Shown: positions 1 to 5,907 of the stretch, in pieces
Layout: each line of letters starts with the position of its first letter
Position numbering within the stretch: the stretch's first letter is position 1
Assembly: GCA_903825065.1 (NCBI GenBank)
Contig: CAIJZG010000204.1
Location: 1-6,044 of the forward strand
Source of the DNA: an uncultured Bacteroidota bacterium
Lineage (GTDB): Bacteria > Bacteroidota > Bacteroidia > Chitinophagales > Chitinophagaceae
Direction: 5' to 3'
DNA: 6,044 bases
The notes under the pieces: model-generated
Databases searched by the model: none
What the model was told of the DNA's origin: nothing
Seen by the model: only the letters and a program-made list of their open reading frames with translations
Position numbers and translations under genes: made by a program

Positions 1-1117
1 CATTATTGGCTAATTTGGCCATGCCTACATTTGAACTTAATTCAAAAGCTTGTTTAACAGTTACTCCTCTATGACCAGATTGTTCAGCATCGAAAACTGT
101 TAGTCCCCCAACTTTCCAAGTCCCACCTTCCAGATCTACCATATCATTTAAGGTTACTTTTTTATCTTCTAACAAAGCCATCAAAGTAGCTAATTTAAAA
201 GTGGAGCCTGGTTCTGATCTTGTTGTGATGGCATAATTCAAATCTTCACTATAACTACCATTTTCTTGTCTGCCTAAATTTGCAATGGCTTTTATTTTGC
301 CAGTTTTTGTTTCCATCACTATGGCACAACCATGTTGGGCCTCATTTTTTTCCACCATCTTCATCAATGCATTCTCTGCGATCTCTTGTATAAACACGTC
401 AATAGTGCTTACAATATCTTTACCCGTTTCTGGTTCAATAATATAGTCGTCCGTAATCGGAACTTTTACGCCACCTGCAATGGTGCGAACCCATTGTTTT
501 CCTTCTCTTCCTTTTAATATGCTGTCGTAAGTTTTTTCCAATCCCACCTTCGCTGATTCACGATCGAGGCCTACTGTTCTAAATGCAAGAATACCATACG
601 GATTCAAGCGAACATTTCTTTCGTTCACTATCAGTCCACTCTTATATCTTCCCTCTTTAAATAATGGAAAATGGCGCAGTTGTTCGTATTCGCGGTAGGT
701 AGTTTTTTTGTGCAATTCAAAATAAGCTTCGTTATCGCGATAACCCTGCTTTAATATTTTTTTGTAAGACTCTTCAGATTGATCTTTAAATAGGTCTGCT
801 AAAAAAAAGGAAAGAGAATCAATATTTTCTCTAAAATGAACGCCTGATTTTTCGTGCAGATATTCCACTCGGAAGTCGATATATAAATCAAATTGAGGAA
901 TGCTGGTGCTAAGCATTTGACCATCTTCACTAAAGATAGTACCTCGTTCCGCTTCTATTGAATCGATATGCTGGTGCAAACTATCGCTCATGCTTCTCCA
1001 ATGAGAGCCTTGCACTTGTTGTATATAAATTGCTTTCCCGAAGATAGCGACGCAGGCAACTATCACCAGCAAATAGCTGAGATAGACCCTCCAAAGTATG
1101 TCGCGTTTTACTTCCAT
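1..1117 (-). CDS. ftsI: Septal peptidoglycan transpeptidase FtsI/PBP3-like (class B penicillin-binding protein), 3' end missing
   Basis: The N-terminal 372 codons of a class B penicillin-binding protein are present; the gene runs off the left edge. The ATG at 1117 is chosen because an in-frame TGA lies 11 codons upstream with no other ATG, GTG or TTG between. Residues about 11-32 form one hydrophobic membrane anchor (YLLVIVACVAIFGKAIYI). Residues 56-72 (AERGTIFSEDGQML) match the conserved RG-x-I-x-x-x-x-G-x-x-L start of the PBP dimerisation domain. The transpeptidase domain starts near 260; the catalytic SxxK motif is S305-T-F-K308 in EPGSTFK, and SxN is S361-S-N363 in SSNVGMAKLA. The KTG motif lies beyond the edge. 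Known family role: cross-linking of septal peptidoglycan in the divisome, with the catalytic domain in the periplasm. Position after mraZ, rsmH and an ftsL-like gene favours FtsI over an elongation PBP2. Bacteroidota homologues are usually much longer than 372 residues, so about half the gene is probably missing. No Shine-Dalgarno is visible. Confidence 0.95.
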   Translation of the reverse strand, partial: MEVKRDILWRVYLSYLLVIVACVAIFGKAIYIQQVQGSHWRSMSDSLHQHIDSIEAERGTIFSEDGQMLSTSIPQFDLYIDFRVEYLHEKSGVHFRENIDSLSFFLADLFKDQSEESYKKILKQGYRDNEAYFELHKKTTYREYEQLRHFPLFKEGRYKSGLIVNERNVRLNPYGILAFRTVGLDRESAKVGLEKTYDSILKGREGKQWVRTIAGGVKVPITDDYIIEPETGKDIVSTIDVFIQEIAENALMKMVEKNEAQHGCAIVMETKTGKIKAIANLGRQENGSYSEDLNYAITTRSEPGSTFKLATLMALLEDKKVTLNDMVDLEGGTWKVGGLTVFDAEQSGHRGVTVKQAFELSSNVGMAKLANN

Positions 1118-1156
1118 GATAGCATCTATTATTTCTATGTCAATCGTTCAAAAAAA

Positions 1157-1233
1157 ATCACCCCGCACCCCTCACTTCTCACTTCTCACTTCTCACTCCT
1201 CACTTCTCACTCCTCACCTCTCACTCCTCACTT
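1157..1233. repeat. Heptanucleotide tandem repeat between ftsL-like gene and ftsI
   Basis: Positions 1171-1233 are nine head-to-tail 7-bp units. On the plus strand they read CTCACTT (five), CTCACTC (three) and CTCACCT (one); on the operon's coding strand the consensus is RRGTGAG. Two decayed units (GGGTGCG, GGGTGAT on the coding strand) extend it to 1157. The unit is not a multiple of three and contains TGA, so the array gives stops in all three coding-strand frames. It encodes the last residues (VRSER) and the TGA of the ftsL-like gene and fills most of the 96-nt gap before ftsI. It has no spacer structure, so it is not CRISPR. Short heptamer tandem repeats are known in other bacteria, for example cyanobacterial STRR repeats of different sequence. 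The function here is unknown. Confidence 0.9.
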
Positions 1234-1555
1234 CTAATTTCAAACGTTGTGGCGTTTCTCTACTAATCTTCAATCCTAATGGTGATGCTGCTTTCAACAC
1301 TTCTTCTTCTTCACTTTTAAACATCACTTCACTTTTCACGGTCTTATATTCGAATTGTAATTCTTTCAAATCGTTATTGGTTGTATTGATCTTACGTATA
1401 ATTCTATCAGCATTGTGACCATTTGCGATGTACAATACTGTTAGCGCTGTTAGAAATAAAAAAAATGGAATATTCTTTACGATCCACTGATAACTGAACA
1501 AACCCTTTAAAGGATTCTTGTTACCAGCTGCGGTATTCTTTACCTGCTCTGCCAT
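1214..1555 (-). CDS. ftsL: FtsL-like cell division protein (small single-pass membrane protein)
   Basis: A 113-residue protein with the typical FtsL layout: a short basic, polar cytoplasmic N-terminus (1-27), one transmembrane helix at about 28-45 (NIPFFLFLTALTVLYIA), then a charged helical segment at 48-90 (RIIRKINTTNNDLKELQFEY...) likely to form a coiled coil, and a short end near GLKISRETPQRL. It resembles the FtsL-like family that lies between rsmH and ftsI in Bacteroidota. In the known FtsL family the protein works with FtsB/FtsQ partners to control septal FtsW-FtsI in the inner membrane. The ATG at 1555 is 26 nt after the rsmH stop, consistent with one operon. Unusually, the final VRSER and the TGA stop are encoded by the first three units of the heptamer repeat, so the natural C-terminus has probably been rewritten. 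Sequence conservation in FtsL is low, so identity rests on topology, size and position. Confidence 0.85.
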   Translation of the reverse strand: MAEQVKNTAAGNKNPLKGLFSYQWIVKNIPFFLFLTALTVLYIANGHNADRIIRKINTTNNDLKELQFEYKTVKSEVMFKSEEEEVLKAASPLGLKISRETPQRLKLEVRSER

Positions 1556-1581
1556 TAGTTTTCGTTCTCGGGTACGTATGA

Positions 1582-2532
1582 TTAATATCTTTCGGCCACT
1601 CTCAACTTTGCGCTTCTACTTCTGTTGTTTCTCTTCAACTCTGCATCAGCAGCTGTGATTGGCTTCTTGGTAATTATTTTTAATATCAGTTCTTTTTCAA
1701 CTGATATCAAGGGATGCTCTTCTACTTCTTCAAATGTTCCAAGCTTAAAAAAATTCTTCACCAGTCTATCTTCAATCGAATGAAACGTAATAACAGCAAC
1801 CCTTCCGCCTGTTTTCAATACCGAAGGAACTTGTTCTAACATTTCTTTTAGCGCACCCATTTCATCATTCACTTCCATTCTTAGCGCTTGAAAAACCTGC
1901 GCCAGATATTTATTCGGATTACCTTTTACAACAGCACTAATCAACGCTTTGAATTGACCGATCGTTTGCACAGGCAACTGTTTGCGCTGATGAACAATAT
2001 GCTTTGCCAGTGTGATAGAATTAGTAACCTCCCCATATTTCTCAAATAATTTGTGTAGTTGTTGCTCACTATAAGTGCTGATAATATCTGCCGCGGATAG
2101 TGCTTGTCTACGATCCATTCGCATATCGAGTGGACCATCAAATCGAATCGAGAAACCTCTATCACCTTCATCAAACTGATAACTACTCACTCCCAGATCG
2201 GCGAGAATGCCATCTACTTTCTGCACTTTATGCAAACGCAGGAAGCGTTGGATATGACGGAAGTTGGCGGGAACAAAAACAACACGCTCATCTTCCGGTA
2301 AATTTCGTTTCGCATCAGCGTCCTGATCAAAAGCATACAACCTACCATCATTATTGAGTCGTTCTAAAATTCCCCGACTATGTCCACCACCACCGAAAGT
2401 GCAATCCACATAAACGCCATCTGGTTTAATGTTCAATGCATCCATGCATTCAATAAATAAAACTGGCACGTGATAATCGTTTGCCGAAGGGTGCTGGGTT
2501 AATTCCGAACCTTGTTCACTGTTCTTGTTCAT
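1582..2532 (-). CDS. rsmH: 16S rRNA (cytosine(1402)-N(4))-methyltransferase RsmH (MraW)
   Basis: This SAM-dependent methyltransferase is known to modify N4 of C1402 in the decoding centre of 16S rRNA in the cytoplasm. From the ATG at 2532 the protein has 316 residues, close to the usual 300-320. Landmarks: HVPVL 21-25, SAM-binding motif DCTFGGGGHS 43-52, acidic D69-Q-D71 ending the next strand, ADLGVSSYQFD 111-121, RGFSIRFDGPLDMRMD 125-140, QALRMEVN 215-222, ITFHSIEDRLVKNFF 248-262 and the C-terminal NNRSRSAKLRVAE 302-314. All expected motifs are intact. Start choice: a GTG at 2562 would add ten residues and overlap mraZ by 20 bp, but a purine-rich stretch touches that GTG with no spacing and the added residues look unconserved. 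The ATG gives a 10-nt gap after the mraZ stop, so I prefer it. It is the second gene of the dcw operon. Confidence 0.96.
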   Translation of the reverse strand: MNKNSEQGSELTQHPSANDYHVPVLFIECMDALNIKPDGVYVDCTFGGGGHSRGILERLNNDGRLYAFDQDADAKRNLPEDERVVFVPANFRHIQRFLRLHKVQKVDGILADLGVSSYQFDEGDRGFSIRFDGPLDMRMDRRQALSAADIISTYSEQQLHKLFEKYGEVTNSITLAKHIVHQRKQLPVQTIGQFKALISAVVKGNPNKYLAQVFQALRMEVNDEMGALKEMLEQVPSVLKTGGRVAVITFHSIEDRLVKNFFKLGTFEEVEEHPLISVEKELILKIITKKPITAADAELKRNNRSRSAKLRVAERY

Positions 2533-2542
2533 AGTCGGAATT

Positions 2543-3007
2543 TTAACCGTTTTTTTCGTCACCCTTCTCTTTCATTACTTCTGCCGCCAGGTCACTGAAT
2601 GCTTCTGGTGAAAAATCTTCAAAGAGCTGATTATATTTAGCCGCATCCCAGATCTCAAAACGATCAAGGGCTGCTGCCAGAACTATATCCTTATTCAAAC
2701 CCGCGAACTCACGTAGAGAAGCCGGCAATAACATCCTGCCCGCATTGTCTAGTTCTATTTCTGTGGCTCCACCCAAAAACTGACGACGGAATTGACGTAC
2801 TTTCGGGTCGAAGTCATTTAGTTTACTAATCTTGGCAATAATGAGTTCCCAACTTTTCAATGGATATAACGTGAGACATTTTTCGAAACCACGGGCGAGG
2901 ATAAATCGATCTTCTGCTTCAGGTAACTGTTTTTTCAGTCCACCCGGAAGCAAGAAGCGACCTTTCGCGTCTACCGTAGCTGCATATTCTCCGTGAAATC
3001 CTTGCAT
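2543..3007 (-). CDS. mraZ: Division/cell wall cluster transcriptional regulator MraZ
   Basis: MraZ is a DNA-binding protein of the AbrB/SpoVT swapped-hairpin type and is usually the first gene of the dcw cluster, which it regulates by binding repeats upstream of itself. The ATG at 3007 gives 154 residues. It carries the two expected tandem repeats with the DxxxR signature: TVDAKGRFLLPGGL (D13, R17) and ELDNAGRMLLPASLREFAGL (D87, R91), joined by a helical linker with RQFRRQFLGGATE (71-83). A GTG at 3103 is in frame and would add 32 residues, but that stretch lacks family features and coincides with the GTG repeat array that looks like the MraZ operator, so I reject it. The gene ends 10 nt before the preferred rsmH start. 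The C-terminal tail after about residue 145 (KEKGDEKNG) is charged and probably disordered. Confidence 0.95.
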   Translation of the reverse strand: MQGFHGEYAATVDAKGRFLLPGGLKKQLPEAEDRFILARGFEKCLTLYPLKSWELIIAKISKLNDFDPKVRQFRRQFLGGATEIELDNAGRMLLPASLREFAGLNKDIVLAAALDRFEIWDAAKYNQLFEDFSPEAFSDLAAEVMKEKGDEKNG

Positions 3008-3032
3008 TAGTGAATAAGTTTTTCCAAGTATT

Positions 3033-3067
3033 ACCACTTGTTGACACAAAATAACACTTTTTCCCAC
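3033..3067 (-). promoter_or_regulatory. Candidate MraZ operator: four GTG repeats with 10-bp period upstream of mraZ
   Basis: On the mraZ coding strand four pentamers begin at 3067, 3057, 3047 and 3037: GTGGG, GTGTT, GTGTC and GTGGT, each followed by a 5-bp AT-rich spacer. A decayed fifth unit (TTGGA) follows at 3027. MraZ is known to bind short direct repeats with this geometry: TGGGN boxes with 5-bp spacers in E. coli and AAAGTG-type boxes in Mycoplasma. The array ends about 25 nt before the mraZ ATG, as expected for autoregulation. Geometry and position are seen directly; binding is inferred. Confidence 0.65.
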
Positions 3068-3095
3068 TTTTATAGATGTTTTTAGCTGTTTGTAT

Positions 3096-3104
3096 TTATC
3101 CACA
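3096..3104 (+). promoter_or_regulatory. Perfect DnaA box (TTATCCACA)
   Basis: The 9-mer TTATCCACA matches the DnaA-box consensus TTATnCACA exactly. It lies in the mraZ/queA divergent intergenic region, about 90 bp upstream of the mraZ ATG and about 30 bp before the putative MraZ operator. A second perfect copy lies in opposite orientation 82 bp away. Whether it serves transcription control, DnaA titration or replication initiation cannot be told from sequence alone. Confidence 0.6.
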
Positions 3105-3186
3105 AGAAAAAATCGGCTACAACCGAGTCGTAGAGGGAGTTACAGTCAATTTTATCAAAAATGCATGTGCATGGAGTGTGAATTAG

Positions 3187-3195
3187 TGTGGATAA
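3187..3195 (-). promoter_or_regulatory. Perfect DnaA box, inverted (TGTGGATAA on plus strand)
   Basis: This is the reverse complement of TTATCCACA, 24 bp before the queA ATG and just upstream of its putative -7 element. A near-match (TGTGAATTA, 8 of 9 to the TTATTCACA form) lies exactly 10 bp to the left at 3177-3185 in the same orientation. Together with the box at 3096 this makes an inverted pair within one short intergenic region. Another 8-of-9 match (TTATTCACT on the minus strand) lies at 3009-3017, right before the mraZ start. Confidence 0.6.
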
Positions 3196-3208
3196 GCTCA
3201 ATCTTTTC

Positions 3209-3216
3209 TAAATTTG
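3209..3216 (+). promoter_or_regulatory. Putative -7 promoter element of queA (TAAATTTG)
   Basis: TAAATTTG matches the Bacteroidota -7 consensus TAnnTTTG in every fixed position and ends 3 nt before the queA ATG at 3220. With the usual few-base distance to the start site, transcription would begin at or next to the A of the ATG, giving a leaderless mRNA. No clear TTTG -33 element is visible at the expected distance, and the DnaA box at 3187-3195 overlaps that region. Confidence 0.45.
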
Positions 3217-3219
3217 CTC

Positions 3220-4443
3220 ATGCATCCGAAAGACCTCCAGATCAAAGATTTCAGTTATCATTTACCAGAAGATCGCATTGCCAAATATCCATTGGCCAAT
3301 CGTGCCGAGAGTAAGTTGTTGATTTACAAGGACAAACAAATCAGTAAATCAACTTATCGTCAGATAGCTACCGAAATTCCCGAGAACAGTTTGTTGGTTT
3401 TCAATAACACCAAAGTGATAGAAGCGCGTATCCTTTTTCAGAAAGAATCAGGTGCTATTATTGAGATTTTCTGTTTGGAACCCGACGATCAGTACCCAGA
3501 CATCACTACAGCGATGCTACAAAAAGGAAAAGTTTTTTGGAAATGTTTAGTGGGGGGAGCTAAAAAATGGAAGGAAAAGCAAATTTTAAAGCATATTCAA
3601 ATAGCTGGTAATACTATTGTATTGAGAGCAGAGCGAAAAGAACAAATTGCTGACTATAATTTAATTGAATTTAATTGGGATGATATCAGTATTTCATTTG
3701 CTGAAATATTACACGCTGCCGGATTAATTCCCTTACCCCCTTATTTAAATCGGAAAGCCGAAACCAGTGATGCAGATCGATACCAAACAATCTATGCCAA
3801 ATACGATGGATCTGTTGCTGCACCAACAGCTGGTTTACATTTTACAGAAGCAGTCTTTGAAAAACTTGGTAAAAAAAATATAGAAACAGCTTATCTCACC
3901 TTGCATGTAGGTGCGGGAACTTTCAAGCCGGTTAAAGCAGAAAAAATGGATGAGCATGAAATGCATGCAGAGTTTATAGAAGTGAGTGTCCCTTTGATTG
4001 AAAAAATTATTGCAAAATTAAACGCACCCATTATTCCCGTTGGCACAACCTCCATGCGCACCATTGAATCATTGTACTGGTTGGGAATAAAAGTAATTTT
4101 GAATCCAGCAATTATATTATCCGAACTAGTTGTCAATCAATGGGCCCCCTACGAAATAGATGCAACAGATATTTCAGCGAGTACTGCATTGAATGCGCTT
4201 ATTATTTGGATGCAAAAAAATGAAATCGAAATATTAATTACAAAGACACAAATCATTATTGCTCCAGGTTATGAATTTAAAATAGCCAACGCCCTCATCA
4301 CCAATTTTCATCAGCCACAATCAACCCTACTCTTACTCGTATCTGCTCTTATTGGTGATGATTGGAAAAAGGTTTATGCCTATGCGATAGAAAACGATTT
4401 TCGTTTTCTGAGTTATGGTGATGGGTGTTTACTTTGGAAGTGA
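3220..4443 (+). CDS. queA: S-adenosylmethionine:tRNA ribosyltransferase-isomerase QueA
   Basis: QueA is known to transfer and isomerise the ribose of S-adenosylmethionine onto preQ1 at the wobble base of tRNAs with GUN anticodons, forming epoxyqueuosine; it is cytoplasmic. The ATG at 3220 gives 407 residues, longer than E. coli QueA (about 356), as is common in Bacteroidota. A TTG two codons earlier (3214) is possible but lies inside the putative -7 element. Family motifs in order: DRIAKYPLANRAESKLL near the N-terminus, LLVFNNTKVIEARI near 60-73, GSVAAPTAGLHFT 197-209, HVGAGTFKPVK 229-239, HEMHAE 246-251, GTTSMRTIES 275-284, NFHQPQSTLL 362-371 and YGDGCLL at the end. Nothing is truncated. It is divergent from mraZ and convergent with the kinase gene; no other queuosine gene is in the window. 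Its TGA lies within two tandem AAGTGAA heptamers. Confidence 0.96.
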   Translation: MHPKDLQIKDFSYHLPEDRIAKYPLANRAESKLLIYKDKQISKSTYRQIATEIPENSLLVFNNTKVIEARILFQKESGAIIEIFCLEPDDQYPDITTAMLQKGKVFWKCLVGGAKKWKEKQILKHIQIAGNTIVLRAERKEQIADYNLIEFNWDDISISFAEILHAAGLIPLPPYLNRKAETSDADRYQTIYAKYDGSVAAPTAGLHFTEAVFEKLGKKNIETAYLTLHVGAGTFKPVKAEKMDEHEMHAEFIEVSVPLIEKIIAKLNAPIIPVGTTSMRTIESLYWLGIKVILNPAIILSELVVNQWAPYEIDATDISASTALNALIIWMQKNEIEILITKTQIIIAPGYEFKIANALITNFHQPQSTLLLLVSALIGDDWKKVYAYAIENDFRFLSYGDGCLLWK

Positions 4444-4451
4444 AAAGTGAA
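4438..4451. repeat. Two tandem AAGTGAA heptamers spanning the queA stop codon
   Basis: AAGTGAA occurs twice head to tail (4438-4444, 4445-4451), and the first copy contains the queA TGA (4441-4443). The unit differs by one base from AAGTGAG in the ftsL-ftsI array. With only two units chance is a real possibility. The queA-kinase gap is just 17 bp and holds little else; a 5-bp inverted repeat (AGTGA/TCACT, 4446-4462) is too weak to call a terminator. Confidence 0.4.
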
Positions 4452-4460
4452 TAGTAATCA

Positions 4461-5789
4461 CTAAGCAAGAGATAGTAGAGGCATCTCTATCGTAAAAATG
4501 CTCCCCTTCCCAAGTATGCTTTCTACACGAATTTTTCCTTTGTGTGCATCGATCACGGTTTTTACATAACTCATTCCCAAACCAAATCCTTTTACATTAT
4601 GTAGATTACCTGTATGCGCACGATAAAATTTTTCGAATATGCGTTTTACAGTTTCCTTGCTCATGCCTATTCCATTATCTTCTATTCGAATAACCAGCAA
4701 TTTTGAGGTGCTATGCGTAGAAACTTTTATCAAAATTTCTTCGTTAGAATATTTAATGGCATTGTCAATTAGATTCGACAATAAATTAGTAAAGTGTACT
4801 TCATCCACAGAGATCAAATCATTCTTGGCGTTGAAAAGCATTTGCACTTTTCCATTGGTGTTTTGCAATTGCAGTTGAAAATTTTCTAACACCTGACCAA
4901 GCATTTCATGCAAGTGTACATTAGTACGATTTAATTTTAATTCCTGCCGATCCATCAAAGCCGCTTGCAGAATAGTTTCTACGTGCTTGTTCATCCGAAC
5001 ATTTTCTTCTTTGATAATTCCCCTAAAGTATTCACGCTTTTCAGGGCTCGCTAATACTTTTTCATTTTTCAAAGCATCCACTGCCAACGAAATTGTAGCC
5101 AGTGGTGTTTTAAATTCATGGGTCATATTATTGATGAAATCACTTTTAATTTCACTCAATTTTTTTTGATTCAACAATGAACGAACGGTTACATAGAAAG
5201 CTGCAATAATTACCATCATAAATATGCCTGCACCAACTATTACCCATTGTAAAGATGCCCACACTTGTTGCTTATAATTCGGAATTAAAACAATTAGTTG
5301 CTCATAAGAAGCCTGGTCATCCAGGGTAACAGCCTCATCAGGCAGTATAGGAATAATAAATTGTTTATTATTCGCGGTATCTAAACTTACTTTATCATAA
5401 CCATTTGTGAGCATTTCAATTTCAGGTACCGACGAATAAATGGCAAATTCAAACTTTAAATCACGCCATTCATCGGTAAGAAATTCTTTCCGCAATTTTG
5501 CACTCACTTCATCTACAGAAAATTTTTCTCCAATAGTCAGGGGCTTAATTATATGTAAATGGAAATCCGCATTAAACTCCCCCATTCTTTTTTTAGGGTG
5601 TATAATCTGACCACTATACACCGTTTTATACAGGTCTGCAGCTACTTTTAAGCCGTTCGAACTTAACCTATTATTTAACTGCCCCTCTCTTACTTCAATC
5701 AAATTGTTCAACCAGGAAGCTTGCAATAGCAATAGGCCTAGCAATGACAAAGAAATCAGTAAAATGATAATGGGGAAAGTTCGCTTCAT
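4461..5789 (-). CDS. Two-transmembrane sensor histidine kinase (HisKA/HATPase), partner not in window
   Basis: A 442-residue membrane sensor kinase from the ATG at 5789. The N-terminal helix at about 6-24 and a second at about 182-203 bracket a roughly 155-residue extracytoplasmic sensor region that I do not recognise. The kinase core is complete: H-box FINNMTHEFKTPLATI with phospho-acceptor H224, N-box NLLSNLIDNAIKYS (334-348, N343), G1 EDNGIGM (370-376), F-box IFEKFYRAH (384-392) and G2 KGFGLGMSYV (400-409). It should autophosphorylate H224 and pass the phosphate to a response regulator. Only about 20 residues separate the second helix from H224, too few for a HAMP domain. The overall design resembles RprX-like kinases of Bacteroidota, but no signal can be named. 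No response regulator gene adjoins it in the visible sequence: upstream is divergent yqgE, downstream is convergent queA. It is probably transcribed alone. Confidence 0.92.
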   Translation of the reverse strand: MKRTFPIIILLISLSLLGLLLLQASWLNNLIEVREGQLNNRLSSNGLKVAADLYKTVYSGQIIHPKKRMGEFNADFHLHIIKPLTIGEKFSVDEVSAKLRKEFLTDEWRDLKFEFAIYSSVPEIEMLTNGYDKVSLDTANNKQFIIPILPDEAVTLDDQASYEQLIVLIPNYKQQVWASLQWVIVGAGIFMMVIIAAFYVTVRSLLNQKKLSEIKSDFINNMTHEFKTPLATISLAVDALKNEKVLASPEKREYFRGIIKEENVRMNKHVETILQAALMDRQELKLNRTNVHLHEMLGQVLENFQLQLQNTNGKVQMLFNAKNDLISVDEVHFTNLLSNLIDNAIKYSNEEILIKVSTHSTSKLLVIRIEDNGIGMSKETVKRIFEKFYRAHTGNLHNVKGFGLGMSYVKTVIDAHKGKIRVESILGKGSIFTIEMPLLSLA

Positions 5790-5794
5790 TCTTA

Positions 5795-5802
5795 CAAATA
5801 TA
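5795..5802 (-). promoter_or_regulatory. Putative -7 promoter element of the histidine kinase gene (TATATTTG)
   Basis: On the minus strand TATATTTG fits the Bacteroidota -7 consensus TAnnTTTG at all fixed positions. It ends 5 nt before the kinase ATG at 5789, so a start site within a base or two of the ATG is expected. No good TTTG -33 element is seen about 20 nt upstream, which limits confidence. Confidence 0.4.
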
Positions 5803-5871
5803 ACAGTTTGCCATGCATAGAATTACGCATCTGATGGTATTTATGAGCTTTTTAACGGGCAAAGAATTTTT

Positions 5872-5902
5872 TTTGCAATTAAATCCCTTTGCACTAATTT
5901 TT
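5872..5902 (+). promoter_or_regulatory. Putative yqgE promoter: TTTG -33 and TAATTTTT -7 with 19-nt spacing
   Basis: TTTG at 5872-5875 is followed after 19 nt by TAATTTTT at 5895-5902, which matches TAnnTTTG in all fixed positions but the last. The spacing fits the Bacteroidota housekeeping sigma pattern. The -7 element ends 5 nt before the ATG at 5908, again pointing to a very short or absent leader. This is the only one of the three upstream regions with both elements at a suitable distance. Confidence 0.4.
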
Positions 5903-5907
5903 CATAA

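Noticed and set aside
802..809. Run of eight A (T on the coding strand) in ftsI as a programmed slippage site
   Set aside because: The ftsI frame is intact through it and continues with all motifs; a run of this length is ordinary in AT-rich coding DNA.
968..1418. Plus-strand open frames over the heptamer array, giving serine/leucine/threonine/histidine repeat proteins
   Set aside because: They are antisense to ftsI and the ftsL-like gene; the repetitive protein is only a readout of the 7-bp repeat.
2533..2562. GTG start for rsmH at 2562, overlapping mraZ by 20 bp
   Set aside because: The purine-rich stretch abuts the GTG with no spacing and the ten added residues show no family conservation; the ATG at 2532 follows the mraZ stop by 10 nt. 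The extended form cannot be fully excluded.
3008..3103. N-terminal extension of mraZ from a GTG at 3103
   Set aside because: The 32 added residues precede the conserved MQGFHGEY start and the DNA there carries the operator-like GTG array, so it is leader or promoter rather than coding.
3008..3120. A TAnnTTTG promoter for mraZ
   Set aside because: Only a 7-of-8 match (TTATTTTG) inside the GTG array was found, without a TTTG at a suitable distance upstream, so no promoter was assigned.
3161..3172. ATGCA-TG-TGCAT palindrome in the mraZ/queA intergenic region as an operator
   Set aside because: Five-base arms without a second copy or known matching regulator; too short to support a call, though it lies between the DnaA boxes.
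4446..4462. AGTGA/TCACT inverted repeat between queA and the kinase gene as a bidirectional terminator
   Set aside because: The stem is only 5 bp with a 7-nt loop and no T-run on either side; it could be chance.
5859..5876. GCAAA/TTTGC inverted repeat before yqgE
   Set aside because: The arms are short, further pairing would leave a loop too small to form, and the right arm overlaps the likely -33 element.
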